This document shows, in pieces, positions 51,242 through 60,295 of a DNA stretch of 64,000 nucleotides. The first letter of the stretch is position 1. Each line of letters begins with the position of its first letter. The position numbers were made by a program, and so were the translations under genes. The stretch comes from Pseudomonadota bacterium (GTDB taxonomy: Bacteria; Pseudomonadota; Gammaproteobacteria; Pseudomonadales; Pseudohongiellaceae), in contig JAQBSZ010000007.1 in assembly GCA_027623555.1 (NCBI GenBank), positions 79,442 through 143,441 of the forward strand, given 5' to 3'. The notes beneath the pieces are model-generated. The model was not told the origin of the DNA. It searched no databases and saw only the letters and a list, made by a program, of their open reading frames with translations.

Positions 51242-53712
51242 AACCGGGTTCTCCGCAATTGAAATGGATCGCTTTCGATCACTCCCAAAATCACTGACGA
51301 CCAGCGATAGTCCTCTTGCCCAGCGTTGCGCACGATCGCACGCACGACCGGCATATCATAGTATTCAAGGCCACGCCCGAGGGCGAACATTAATAGCTTT
51401 TCGGTCACCGTGCCGACAAAGTCATTGGGCTGGTCGAGCAGAAGATCACGCAGACCAGCCGGACCGTCGAAGACCCTCCCATCGGGCATGGTACCGGACG
51501 CATCGACAGCTTGGCCGGCAAATTCCTGGCGCCATTTACCAACGGCGTCGTAATTCTCGAGCGAGAACCCAATCGGGTCCATAGCCGCGTGGCAGACTCG
51601 GCAGGCCGGATTCTCGCGATGTTGGGCCATGGCCTCACGCATAGTAAGTACCCGCCCGTCTGCGCTCGCTTCCTCGAGAGCCGGTACATTGGGTGGCGGT
51701 TCGGGAGGTGGCGAGCCGAGCAGATTCTCGAGCACGAACTTGCCCCGCAGTACTGGCGAGGTTCGATTCGGATAAGAGGTCACTGTCAGTAAGCTGCCGT
51801 GGCTAAGCAGTCCGCCGCGCTGCGGGTTGTCCAGCGTCACCTTGCGGTAGCGGCTACCGTAGATTCCGGAAATGCCGTAGTGCCGTGCCAGCCGTTCATT
51901 GACGTAGGTGTAATTGGCACTCAAGAGTTCAAGGATGCTGCGATCAGAGCGGATCTGGTCGTCGATAAAAAGTTCAGTTTCTAATTGAAAAGCCTCGCGC
52001 AGGTTTTCATCAAATTCCGGGAAGTTGGATGGGAGTGGGTAGTGAGCGTCTAAATTACGCAAGTAGAGCCACTGGCCAACGAAGTTCTCGATGAAGGCGC
52101 TGGCGCGGGAATCGGCCATCATCCGTTGCACTTGCGCTTCGAGCAGGCCGGGTTCGCGTAATGCACCTTTCTCAGCAAGGTCCAGCAGCTCTGCATCCGG
52201 CTGACTACTCCACAGGAAGAAGGAAAGCCTGGAAGCCAGCTCGATATCATTGATCGCATAAGTTGCGCCAGGCTCCGCATTGAGTGGGTCCTGCTGGATC
52301 CGGAACAGGAAGTCGGGTGAAACGAGCAGGCGTTCCAATGCAAACTGAATACCCCTATCGAAACCGCCTTCACGCCGACCTTCTGTGTAAAAGTCGAACA
52401 GTCCCTGCACGTCACCATCGTCCACGGGACGGCGATAGGCGCTGCGCGCCAGAGAGCTGAGTATTTGTCTGGCGCAAGCCGGCTCTTCATCGGCACTGGC
52501 CGGGCGGCAGCTGAAGATTTGTTGTCGACTCGGGGTATCCCCGGGTCCAATCACCGACAAGGGCCCCTCGATCGCGATACTGCCCACGCCGGGATTGATA
52601 TCGGGTAACTCGGTCACCGCCAGGTGGTAGCCAAACAACCGTGGCTGCTGAATGCCCTCGGGTTCCCACATCTCCCGCGGGAAGGTGGCGCCGATGACAC
52701 GCGGGCCGGCATTCACCTGGACCTGAATTTCGAAGCCCTCTTCTGCAAAGGCCATGCTCCATTCTTCCCAGTCATCGCTACCGCGGATATTTCCCGCATA
52801 GCTGTAAGGTGCCGGTGTTCCTGGGGCATCACCACCAAAGGTGTAGGCTTCGAGTCGCTCACCATCCAGGCTAATCTCAATCTCGTGAGGTGCGTCAATC
52901 CCACGGACAAAGTCCACGTAATTGGTTTGCAGTTTGACCGTGATCTTATACTCACCGTCAACCGGGAATGTGTGCTGAATCGCTGTACCACCTCGCGAAC
53001 CGAAAGGCAGGTAGTCGTTATAGCGGTCGTCCTGGATCAGGTTCAGAGGAACATCGTAAGTCTTGATAGCGGTCCCACGGGGCGTGGCCCCGACAGCCAA
53101 CTCCGCTATCTTATGCGCCGCCGAAACATAGCGTTCCATGAGCGAAGGCGATAGCGATAACACTTCCGCGTTGTTATCAAAGCCATGCTGGTCCGGTGCG
53201 TCGGCAGGGATCAGTTCGGTGACATCGAAGTCGAGACTAAACAAATCCCGTACAGCATTTCTATACTCGGTTTGATTAAGGCGATGGAACGCCTGAGTTC
53301 GGCCGGGATTGACCTGCTGCGCCGACACCTGATCGAGCTCAGTCTCAAGCCAGGTGCGGAATCCGGCGTAGCTGTCATTGTCAGGACGGGGATTGTCCGG
53401 GGGTGGCATCACACCCACGCGAAGTTTGCGAACCACCTTCTCCCAAACCGCCGGGTTTTCTGCCACGTTGTTGACGTTTTCGGTGTCCAGGGTCAGACCG
53501 AGATCGCGGAGCTGGGTGATCGTAAGCGACTCTTCCGGCATGGGCGTGGTGCCCACGATTCCCTGGTTGTGGCAGGTGACGCAATATTGATCCAGCAGGA
53601 CTCTTTGTGGTGACATTTCGCGTGCGGAGACAGTCTGCGACTGTTGCGCGCTGGCCACCGACAGGAAGCCGGATGCTGCCACGCCTACACCGAACGTGAG
53701 TAATCTTTTCAT
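51238..53712 (-). CDS. DUF1587/DUF1592/DUF1588/DUF1585 multi-domain cytochrome-like protein
   Basis: An 824-residue exported protein (signal ending S-V-A-S-A-Q). A cytochrome c motif C44-V-T-C47-H48 opens the chain. DUF1587 follows near residue 140 (TQAFHRLNQTEYRNAVRDL), then a carbohydrate-binding-like beta domain (250-370), and DUF1592/1588/1595 (ELASRLSFFLWSSQPDAELL, SFRLV-type helices). The DUF1585 end has C-R-V-C-H in PACRVCHAAMDPIGF. Such proteins are abundant in Planctomycetes, with few in Gammaproteobacteria. Function is not established, though a redox role with DUF1552 is likely. It heads the three-gene operon. Confidence 0.85.
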   Translation of the reverse strand: MKRLLTFGVGVAASGFLSVASAQQSQTVSAREMSPQRVLLDQYCVTCHNQGIVGTTPMPEESLTITQLRDLGLTLDTENVNNVAENPAVWEKVVRKLRVGVMPPPDNPRPDNDSYAGFRTWLETELDQVSAQQVNPGRTQAFHRLNQTEYRNAVRDLFSLDFDVTELIPADAPDQHGFDNNAEVLSLSPSLMERYVSAAHKIAELAVGATPRGTAIKTYDVPLNLIQDDRYNDYLPFGSRGGTAIQHTFPVDGEYKITVKLQTNYVDFVRGIDAPHEIEISLDGERLEAYTFGGDAPGTPAPYSYAGNIRGSDDWEEWSMAFAEEGFEIQVQVNAGPRVIGATFPREMWEPEGIQQPRLFGYHLAVTELPDINPGVGSIAIEGPLSVIGPGDTPSRQQIFSCRPASADEEPACARQILSSLARSAYRRPVDDGDVQGLFDFYTEGRREGGFDRGIQFALERLLVSPDFLFRIQQDPLNAEPGATYAINDIELASRLSFFLWSSQPDAELLDLAEKGALREPGLLEAQVQRMMADSRASAFIENFVGQWLYLRNLDAHYPLPSNFPEFDENLREAFQLETELFIDDQIRSDRSILELLSANYTYVNERLARHYGISGIYGSRYRKVTLDNPQRGGLLSHGSLLTVTSYPNRTSPVLRGKFVLENLLGSPPPEPPPNVPALEEASADGRVLTMREAMAQHRENPACRVCHAAMDPIGFSLENYDAVGKWRQEFAGQAVDASGTMPDGRVFDGPAGLRDLLLDQPNDFVGTVTEKLLMFALGRGLEYYDMPVVRAIVRNAGQEDYRWSSVILGVIESDPFQLRRTRL

Positions 53713-53978
53713 ATTATATTCCGAACGGATTTTGAATGGTGTTGTTTTAGCTGGCCTGCCCTTTCTGCATGCCTTTTCAGTGAGTCACTGAGCTGTCGAG
53801 GCTGAGTTGCCTGACTTGACGTTTAAACTCTCTGCCACTAAACGAACGCCCGATTGTAGCATAGGCCATTCCTTGCTCGATCCAGCATAAATTCATAATT
53901 TGTCACAATATTTAGCAAGCAAACAGAAGACTTGGCGCCTGGGTCAAAGCCAGGCGCAATTGGCATCTTTAGTGAACC

Positions 53979-55082
53979 CTAGATGTTGCGCCCGGTCGGA
54001 TTCTCTACTGTGCCGCACTCTTCTCCATAGTAGCCACCTCCGCCGCAGTAGCTCGAATCCTGAAGCTGCAGCAGGATACCGTCTGGATCGGTGAAATACA
54101 GCTCGGGAGTACCGCCGGGTGCACCGCCTCGCTCCGGCCCGCGCATCGTCACATAGGTCTGTAACGGTCCGCTTGCGCCTCCAGCTTCCCCCAGTACAGT
54201 CAATCCATAGCCTTCGAGCAGTGAGAAAATGCGGTCCACAGCGAAATCTTCGACGTTCAGGCTGGCATGGTGTATGCGGCCGGATAAGGGAGGCACTTGC
54301 GCCAGTGCCAGGAATTCATTGCCTGATCCGACTCTGAGTACCGGCATGGCACCCTGGTAAGTATCGATGGTCAAGCCAAACAGACGCTGATAGAACTGGA
54401 CGGAACGCTGCTGATCCTCAACGAAGAGCGTGAAGTGATTGTACTCACGCACCTTTATGAGTCCCTCAGTCGGTGCGGGCTCTGGTGTCGCCAGACAGTC
54501 CTCGCCCAGCAAGCCGGCCCCGCCGCAATAAGTCGAGTCCTGCAATTGCACGACGATTCCATCGGGATCTCCGAAGTACAACTCAGGCGTACCAGCCGGT
54601 GCACCGCCGAATTCTGCGCCGCGCATTCTGACGCGCGATTGCAGCTCACTGGATTGGCCAGTGGCTGCAACACCGTTCTCGGCGAGGATTTGCACTATTC
54701 GTTCATCGTCGAAATTGTCGACCGCCAGGCAATAGTGGTTAATACCTGGATTATCACTGGAACCTCCACCGATGGCGATGAAGGCAGGACCGTCACCAAC
54801 CTGAAGTACGATTGTATTGGCTTGACGCGCCGCGATAGGCATGCCGAAAAGACCCTGGTACCACGCAAGCGATGCGGCCGGATCAGACACGCTGAGAGTC
54901 ATGTGATTAATGGACTTAACCGGGATCGGTGGCGAATTTTCCGCGGCGCTAGCGGTTTTTTGACTATTGCCATTAATGCCGTAACCAGCCACCGCCAGGG
55001 TTGCAAGCGAACTTAAAAACCTGCGCCGGCTTATTTGCCGGTGCTTGAATGCAATCATCAATTTATCAACTTCTGTTTTCAT
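53979..55082 (-). CDS. Tat-exported protein with two VOC (glyoxalase-like) domains
   Basis: A 367-residue protein with a twin-arginine leader (SRRRFLSSLATLAVAGYG) and two VOC domains (about 55-190 and 210-350). Each half opens INHMTLSV or YNHFTLFV with a metal-type His, and each ends with D-P-D-G-I and LQLQDS(S/T)YCGG. The repeat of the Y-C-G-G tail shows internal duplication. VOC domains act in dioxygenases, lyases and resistance proteins; a cofactor-loaded enzyme exported by Tat is possible. GGAGAG precedes the ATG. It lies between the DUF1592 operon and another leftward gene. Confidence 0.8.
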   Translation of the reverse strand: MKTEVDKLMIAFKHRQISRRRFLSSLATLAVAGYGINGNSQKTASAAENSPPIPVKSINHMTLSVSDPAASLAWYQGLFGMPIAARQANTIVLQVGDGPAFIAIGGGSSDNPGINHYCLAVDNFDDERIVQILAENGVAATGQSSELQSRVRMRGAEFGGAPAGTPELYFGDPDGIVVQLQDSTYCGGAGLLGEDCLATPEPAPTEGLIKVREYNHFTLFVEDQQRSVQFYQRLFGLTIDTYQGAMPVLRVGSGNEFLALAQVPPLSGRIHHASLNVEDFAVDRIFSLLEGYGLTVLGEAGGASGPLQTYVTMRGPERGGAPGGTPELYFTDPDGILLQLQDSSYCGGGGYYGEECGTVENPTGRNI

Positions 55083-55141
55083 AGTTCGCTCTCTCCGATC
55101 TTGGTTCGTTTTAACTAACAGCTAAAACGGGGGTCCGTTCC

Positions 55142-55654
55142 TTACATTTCTCTTGGTTTCCAGAAGAATACTTCCCAGTCGCGGAGAGGTTCTGACCCGG
55201 GGTAGAGTGGCTCATCTAGCGATCTGCCGCCCGACCGGGCAGCCCACTGCCGCATCATGGCGATGCGTTCGTCACCGTGAATCTCGATGGCCTCCATTGG
55301 ATATGTGGCTTCGCCTATCCTTAGCCAGCCATCACCACCGCGGTCCCTCACGCGCTGCGCCCATAATCCTCCGTCCGGGCGAGTGGCCGTGATGACCCCA
55401 TCAGGAGTGCCCACCCAGGACAGATAGTTAACAAATGGAGGAAACCCGGCTTGCTTCATGAGCAAAGGACCCCGGACACTTTCGTTAAGCGGTGTGAAGT
55501 CGCTCGGGACAGGGGTAAGTGTCCCTCCAAGAATTACACCGGGCGTTCGAGCAAGCCCCGTGTTGCCGAGGTAGGGAGCGGTGAACATCCAGCTCGCCAT
55601 TCCCACCAATAATATTGCTCCTAACACAAGCCCGATTAATTCACCTTTCCGCAT
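55142..55654 (-). CDS. Single-helix protein of unknown function
   Basis: A 170-residue protein with an N-terminal helix (LIGLVLGAILLVGMASWMF) and a soluble part containing WAQRVRDRGGDGWLRIGEA and an aromatic end (DWEVFFWKPREM). The WA-RV...LR-G...YP pattern recurs in the protein at 47399-47950. GGAG lies about 8 nt before the ATG. It follows the large propeller gene in the same direction after 66 bp. I recognise no family. Confidence 0.65.
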   Translation of the reverse strand: MRKGELIGLVLGAILLVGMASWMFTAPYLGNTGLARTPGVILGGTLTPVPSDFTPLNESVRGPLLMKQAGFPPFVNYLSWVGTPDGVITATRPDGGLWAQRVRDRGGDGWLRIGEATYPMEAIEIHGDERIAMMRQWAARSGGRSLDEPLYPGSEPLRDWEVFFWKPREM

Positions 55655-55720
55655 CGTTCATACTCCTAATTCTGTGCACAAGAAAAACAACAGTATATCT
55701 GATCGAGGCCTTCTTGCCCT

Positions 55721-57961
55721 CTACTGCGCTAACGGGTCTGGTCTGATTTGAAATTTCACCATTTTGCTGGTGGTGCCTTTTCCGCCTTCGGTATGCCAGT
55801 TGAAGTTGGTGCCATAGTTGGCCCAGACTCCACGACCCTTCCACCCGGCATTCGGATCATCGATACGGCCATCCAGGCCTCGCGAGTAGAATCCCATCGG
55901 ATAGGGAACCCGCATGATTACCCACTCTGAAGTCTCCGGGTTGAGAACCTGCAAAGAATCTGAACCCGACCCGGTTGCTATCGGGATGTTCTCGCCGAGA
56001 CCGAGCGTGTTGTAGTTGTCCATCCAGTTGTAGTAGTGAAAATCAGCCTTGACATCGGTACCCTTGAGATTCGGACCTGGCACCTCATACAAAGTCCAGC
56101 CTTCCTGACAATGCTGAGAATTGATTACTGTTGGGCCGTTCAGCACTTCACACTTGCTGCGATCGAAACTGGCCAGGTGACTGCTGCCGGACAGCGCAGT
56201 CCAGACCACGCCATTCTTGTCGACATCAATTCCTCTGGGTCCGAAACCTTCATACTCGCCATCGATAACCGGTAATTCATACACTTCTGTAATGCAGGTT
56301 TCCGGAGGATTGGCACCGATGTCCACCCGGTAGATACGACCGGGAAACTCGGTGCCACCGCCCCAGGCAACGTTATCAACCAGATTGACGATGACGCCGT
56401 AGCTACCTGGACTCATTCTGGTGTCCAGACTCAGATCAACCTCGGTAAGTCGTTCACCACCACCGCCTTCATTTGTAGTCCGTAGCGCACCAATGGGCTC
56501 ATTCCAGGGTTTGGTGATGCGCCCATCGCCATTTGTGTCCACCACCATTGGGCACCAGCCCTGGGCTAATTGTTCATCACCCGTGCGATCGAAAAGCCGG
56601 GTATTTATCCAGCCCAGTACATCGCCACCTCCACTGAAATAGAGCGTGCGGTCTTCATCGCCGGCAAATTGCAAATGGTGGGTGCCGAAACAGGTATCGA
56701 TCAATCCGAACGAGTCGGTCGTCGGGTCATAATAAGAGGCCTGGCGAGAGCTGCCGCGGGTGGGATAGTACTGCGCATATTTATTGGATGAACCCTCCTG
56801 GCACCACCCAGGTAATATATCGCCGCGCACTTTAGTGGTCATCCAGATGCGACCCAATTCATCAAACATTGGGTTGTGAGGATCAGCAGGCCCTGTCCAC
56901 AAAGCCTCGTCGCCATAGAAAACAGAGGGCACCGGAAATTGTTGGGCGAATCGCGTCACCGCGGGATTATCTGGATTGTCTTTTACCGCAATTTCTATGG
57001 TACGAACCTCGTTTGTTTGCGGATCAAGCTCCAGCAAGGTCCCATGCCCACCGTCGACACCGTAGACCATGCCGCCGGCGTTAAGCGATGGATTGCGCTT
57101 GTCAGTAGTAATCTCATCATGGATGTACGAGGAATCGTTGCCCCAGTCCCATTGAGTAATGACGATGTTGCGTTCAATGCCGCTGGGACGCGGCGGAGCG
57201 GGGGGGATTTCTCCAGCCGCAATGCGGTCGGTCCAATCGGCATACATGGCCATGCCGCGCTCGCGTCCAAAGCGACCTGCAAAAGCACTCATAAATGGGC
57301 CCCTGATTCCAATTGCCGTTCGATAATTCCAGGCCTCGATACTGGATTCGAAACCAAGATGGCTGAGGTGATCAATCGAGCGCGTTAATTTGTTGCCAAG
57401 CTGGTGACAGAGTTGGCAACCCTGTTTTGTCATGTCGATCCACTGCGCCTGGCTGCGCATTCCTTCAGCAATGCCATTACCGTTTGCACCAGTTCCGGGA
57501 AACTCATCCGCATCAGGGACTTCAAGTAGCGAGTACCAGTAGTTTGCGGGAAATACCTGAGCGGCTTCAAGCGGGGACTCTGCCACGAATGCGTTCAAGG
57601 TAACGTCTGCCCCGGCCCTAAGGGAAACCGGTGCGGAGTCGACCAGGCCATAGCCTCTTACCCAGACCTCGTACAGGGCATCGGGGAGTTCGGGTAATAC
57701 GAAGTGCCCATCGTCATCGGTAACGACAATTTTTGCAAAGTGCGTGGGCAGGTCATCGGTCTCGGCGATTACCCAGACCCCCGCTTCCTGGCCATTGCTG
57801 CTTGAGACGCTGCCTCGAATGACACCGGGCTCGTCTTGTTGCTGCGCAGAAACCGGAGTTGCAAGGAGGCAAACACAGAGAATTGTAAAATGAGTAGCTA
57901 TGAGTGTAAGGTTTGTCTGCCCGTCATTCAAAGAAGCAGATAATCTTGTTGTTTGAAACAT
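55721..57961 (-). CDS. Exported protein: carboxypeptidase-regulatory-like domain, one haem c site and Vgb-like propeller, second copy
   Basis: A 746-residue paralogue of the protein at 36113. The ATG at 57961 has GGAG 8-9 nt upstream; an ATG at 57973 is also in frame. The leader ends T-P-V-S-A-Q with no cysteine, so unlike the other copy it should be soluble. Domains: regulatory-like beta domain (VWVIAETDDLPTHFAKIVV), one haem c site C-Q-L-C-H near residue 188, and a Vgb/NHL propeller with MFDELGRIWMTTKV, GIDVDKNGVVWTAL and similar blades. Near identity with the first copy at the end (DPNAGWKGRG) suggests duplication. Confidence 0.76.
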   Translation of the reverse strand: MFQTTRLSASLNDGQTNLTLIATHFTILCVCLLATPVSAQQQDEPGVIRGSVSSSNGQEAGVWVIAETDDLPTHFAKIVVTDDDGHFVLPELPDALYEVWVRGYGLVDSAPVSLRAGADVTLNAFVAESPLEAAQVFPANYWYSLLEVPDADEFPGTGANGNGIAEGMRSQAQWIDMTKQGCQLCHQLGNKLTRSIDHLSHLGFESSIEAWNYRTAIGIRGPFMSAFAGRFGRERGMAMYADWTDRIAAGEIPPAPPRPSGIERNIVITQWDWGNDSSYIHDEITTDKRNPSLNAGGMVYGVDGGHGTLLELDPQTNEVRTIEIAVKDNPDNPAVTRFAQQFPVPSVFYGDEALWTGPADPHNPMFDELGRIWMTTKVRGDILPGWCQEGSSNKYAQYYPTRGSSRQASYYDPTTDSFGLIDTCFGTHHLQFAGDEDRTLYFSGGGDVLGWINTRLFDRTGDEQLAQGWCPMVVDTNGDGRITKPWNEPIGALRTTNEGGGGERLTEVDLSLDTRMSPGSYGVIVNLVDNVAWGGGTEFPGRIYRVDIGANPPETCITEVYELPVIDGEYEGFGPRGIDVDKNGVVWTALSGSSHLASFDRSKCEVLNGPTVINSQHCQEGWTLYEVPGPNLKGTDVKADFHYYNWMDNYNTLGLGENIPIATGSGSDSLQVLNPETSEWVIMRVPYPMGFYSRGLDGRIDDPNAGWKGRGVWANYGTNFNWHTEGGKGTTSKMVKFQIRPDPLAQ

Positions 57962-57973
57962 ACATTGCTCCAT

Positions 57974-58459
57974 TTTCGTGGCTATTTATACTTCTTGATT
58001 TATATCCGGAATTCGAATGCACTGCTTAGTCAGTGGCAAAACAATGTATACCCCAGGTACATTCGTAGCAATTGAATTGGATAACAAAAGGTAGTCCACT
58101 GCCCACCGTCCGTTACTTATTCAGCTCTGTCGCTTCTGCCCTCTTCTGTGCCCGCTGGCCGGAAAGAATGCCCTGCAAACTATAATTACCTTCATAGCAG
58201 GCGTATATAGTGAAGCTCAGCTACATTGGTCAACGGAATAACACCGCTTTCGCTCCGTGTCAAAGGGGAAAGCCTGCAAGGGGTAGCAAAGACACACCCA
58301 GGAATTGAATTATACTCACGAGGTGTTTTAAGGTCTGTGGCCTGATGCCCCGATTAGGCGGCGAGACTGCAAGGCTGATAAGTGCCAAACTGGGTGGTAT
58401 TGAGCTTTAATCGGCTCTGGGAAAAGCAATCCAGGAATAATGAAAGGAAGGTCTACAGC
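57974..58459. other. Intergenic region before the acyl-CoA synthetase
   Basis: About 485 bp between divergent genes. No gene, repeat or terminator is clear. The synthetase frame is open back to 58382, but the extra residues do not match the family. Confidence 0.4.
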
Positions 58460-60085
58460 GTGAACCAACCCAATCTAGCAAACTACCAGGAAGCCTATGA
58501 CAGTTTCGAGTGGGAGCGCCCCGAGTACTACAATTTTGCAGTCGACGTTATCGACAGGTGGGCTTCCCAGGACCCGCACAAACAAGCCCTATTCTGGGTA
58601 AATAATGAAGGCAATGAGAAGACCCGGACATTTCAGGAAATCTCGACCAATTCCAAAAAACTCTGTAATGCACTAACGCAAGCCGGTGTGAGTCGCGGCG
58701 ATACGGTCATCGTCATTCTTGGCCGTGAAGTCGAATGGTGGGAAGTTTTTACTGCTGTACAACGCCTGGGAGCCGTCGTCTCTCCGGGCACTACCCAGCT
58801 CTCCGGCAAAGATATTGAATACCGCATTAATGCTGCTGCCGCGACTTGCGTGGTCACCGATGTGGTTAACGCTGAAAAAGTCGAAGCAGTTGCAGCGAAC
58901 TGCGCAACTTTGCGCACAAAAATAATCACCGGCGCTGGCCGGGAAGGCTGGATTGATTATCACCAATGCATGCTTGATTGCGATGACGATTTCGCGCCAG
59001 TTGCAACGCGCGCCGATGAAGAGTCCATGTGTTATTTCACTTCTGGCACGACTGGCTACCCGAAGATGACGATGCATACCCACAACTACGCGATCGGTCA
59101 TCAGCCTACGGGTCGCTACTGGCTCGATCTGGGGGAGTCTGACCTGCATTGGAACATCAGCGATACCGGGTGGGCGAAGGCTGCCTGGAGCAGCTACTTC
59201 GGGCCCTGGCTGTGTGGCGCCACTCTGTTTATTCACAACAGCAGCGGATTCAGTGCCGCCCAAACATTGCAGTATTTGGAGAAATACCCCGTCACCACCA
59301 TGTGTGGCGCACCGACCATTTACCGCATGCTGGTGCTGGAAGACCTGACCAGCTACGACTTTTCCAGTTTACGTCACTGCGTTGGCGCCGGAGAGCCACT
59401 TAATCCGGAGATTATTGAAATCTGGAAGAACGCCACAGGTATTACCATCCGCGACGGCTATGGACAGACCGAAACAGCCATACTCTGCGGCAGCTTTCCC
59501 TGCATCGAACCCCGTTTCGGCTCCATGGGTAAGCCAGCTCCAGGCATCAAGCTGGCGGTCATCGATGATGAGGGCAATGAATTACCTGCCAGGCAGGAAG
59601 GTGATATTGCGGTACTTATTGAACCGGACAAACCCCAGGGAGTCTTCAAGGAATATAAGAATGATCCGCAACGCACCGCTGACACACGGCGAGGTCCCTG
59701 GTATATCACCGGGGACAGGGCTTATGTGGATGATGATGGCTACTTCTGGTTCGTCTCCAGGGCCGATGATGTGATCCTGTCTGCTGGCTATCGCATCGGA
59801 CCCTTTGAGGTCGAAAGCGCTCTTATCGAACATGCCGCGGTGGCCGAATCTGCCGTGGTCTCCAGCCCCGATGAAACCCGTGGTGAAATAGTCAAGGCAT
59901 TCGTCGTTCTTGCACCAGGTTATGCAGCGTCTGAAGAACTGGCATTGGAATTACAGAATCATGTCAAACAGATTACTGCTCCGTATAAGTATCCGCGTAA
60001 ATTGGAATTCGTGGAGGCATTGCCCAAGACAGTGAGTGGCAAGATTAGACGTATCGAACTGAGAGAGAAGGAGTGGAGCCAGTAA
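58460..60085 (+). CDS. Acyl-CoA synthetase, medium-chain ACSM-like
   Basis: A 541-residue AMP-forming ligase that activates a carboxylic acid to its CoA ester. The GTG at 58460 has AAGGAAG 9 nt upstream. Motifs: P-loop-like YFTSGTTGYPKM (about 195), DGYGQTETA (about 335), YITGDRAYVDDDGYFWFVSR (about 415-434), SAGYRIGPFEVE, and the catalytic lysine region ending KTVSGKIRR near 530. Overall organisation fits medium-chain/benzoate-type (ACSM) enzymes. It is cytosolic and lies alone among exported genes; its substrate is open. A TAATG overlap starts a possible 32-residue peptide frame. Confidence 0.9.
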   Translation: MNQPNLANYQEAYDSFEWERPEYYNFAVDVIDRWASQDPHKQALFWVNNEGNEKTRTFQEISTNSKKLCNALTQAGVSRGDTVIVILGREVEWWEVFTAVQRLGAVVSPGTTQLSGKDIEYRINAAAATCVVTDVVNAEKVEAVAANCATLRTKIITGAGREGWIDYHQCMLDCDDDFAPVATRADEESMCYFTSGTTGYPKMTMHTHNYAIGHQPTGRYWLDLGESDLHWNISDTGWAKAAWSSYFGPWLCGATLFIHNSSGFSAAQTLQYLEKYPVTTMCGAPTIYRMLVLEDLTSYDFSSLRHCVGAGEPLNPEIIEIWKNATGITIRDGYGQTETAILCGSFPCIEPRFGSMGKPAPGIKLAVIDDEGNELPARQEGDIAVLIEPDKPQGVFKEYKNDPQRTADTRRGPWYITGDRAYVDDDGYFWFVSRADDVILSAGYRIGPFEVESALIEHAAVAESAVVSSPDETRGEIVKAFVVLAPGYAASEELALELQNHVKQITAPYKYPRKLEFVEALPKTVSGKIRRIELREKEWSQ

Positions 60086-60183
60086 TGATCAGGTATCGCT
60101 ACTGGCAACTTTTTTATTGTTTGGTTCTTCTGTTCGATGCATCCGCGCCGCTCGCGACTTTAGATAGGGATATTCAGCAATAA
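60085..60183 (+). CDS. Possible translationally coupled 32-aa peptide
   Basis: The ATG shares its A with the synthetase stop (TAATG). The frame codes a basic-aromatic start, a hydrophobic core (LFYCLVLLFDASAPLA) and ends at TAA. The coupling and the signal-like core are suggestive, but the frame is short and could be chance. Confidence 0.2.
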   Translation: MIRYRYWQLFYCLVLLFDASAPLATLDRDIQQ

Positions 60184-60295
60184 ACGGATTATTCTGTACC
60201 GACGTTGGCGTGAGTATCGATTTGAAGTTGGCCGCAGGAATAGTCATACAGAATATTTTCAATAACCATTAGAGACACCTAGCAGGATTCCTACA

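Noticed and set aside
54435..55016. Forward frame of 193 codons antisense to the VOC gene
   Set aside because: The VOC motifs and Tat leader on the reverse strand explain the region.
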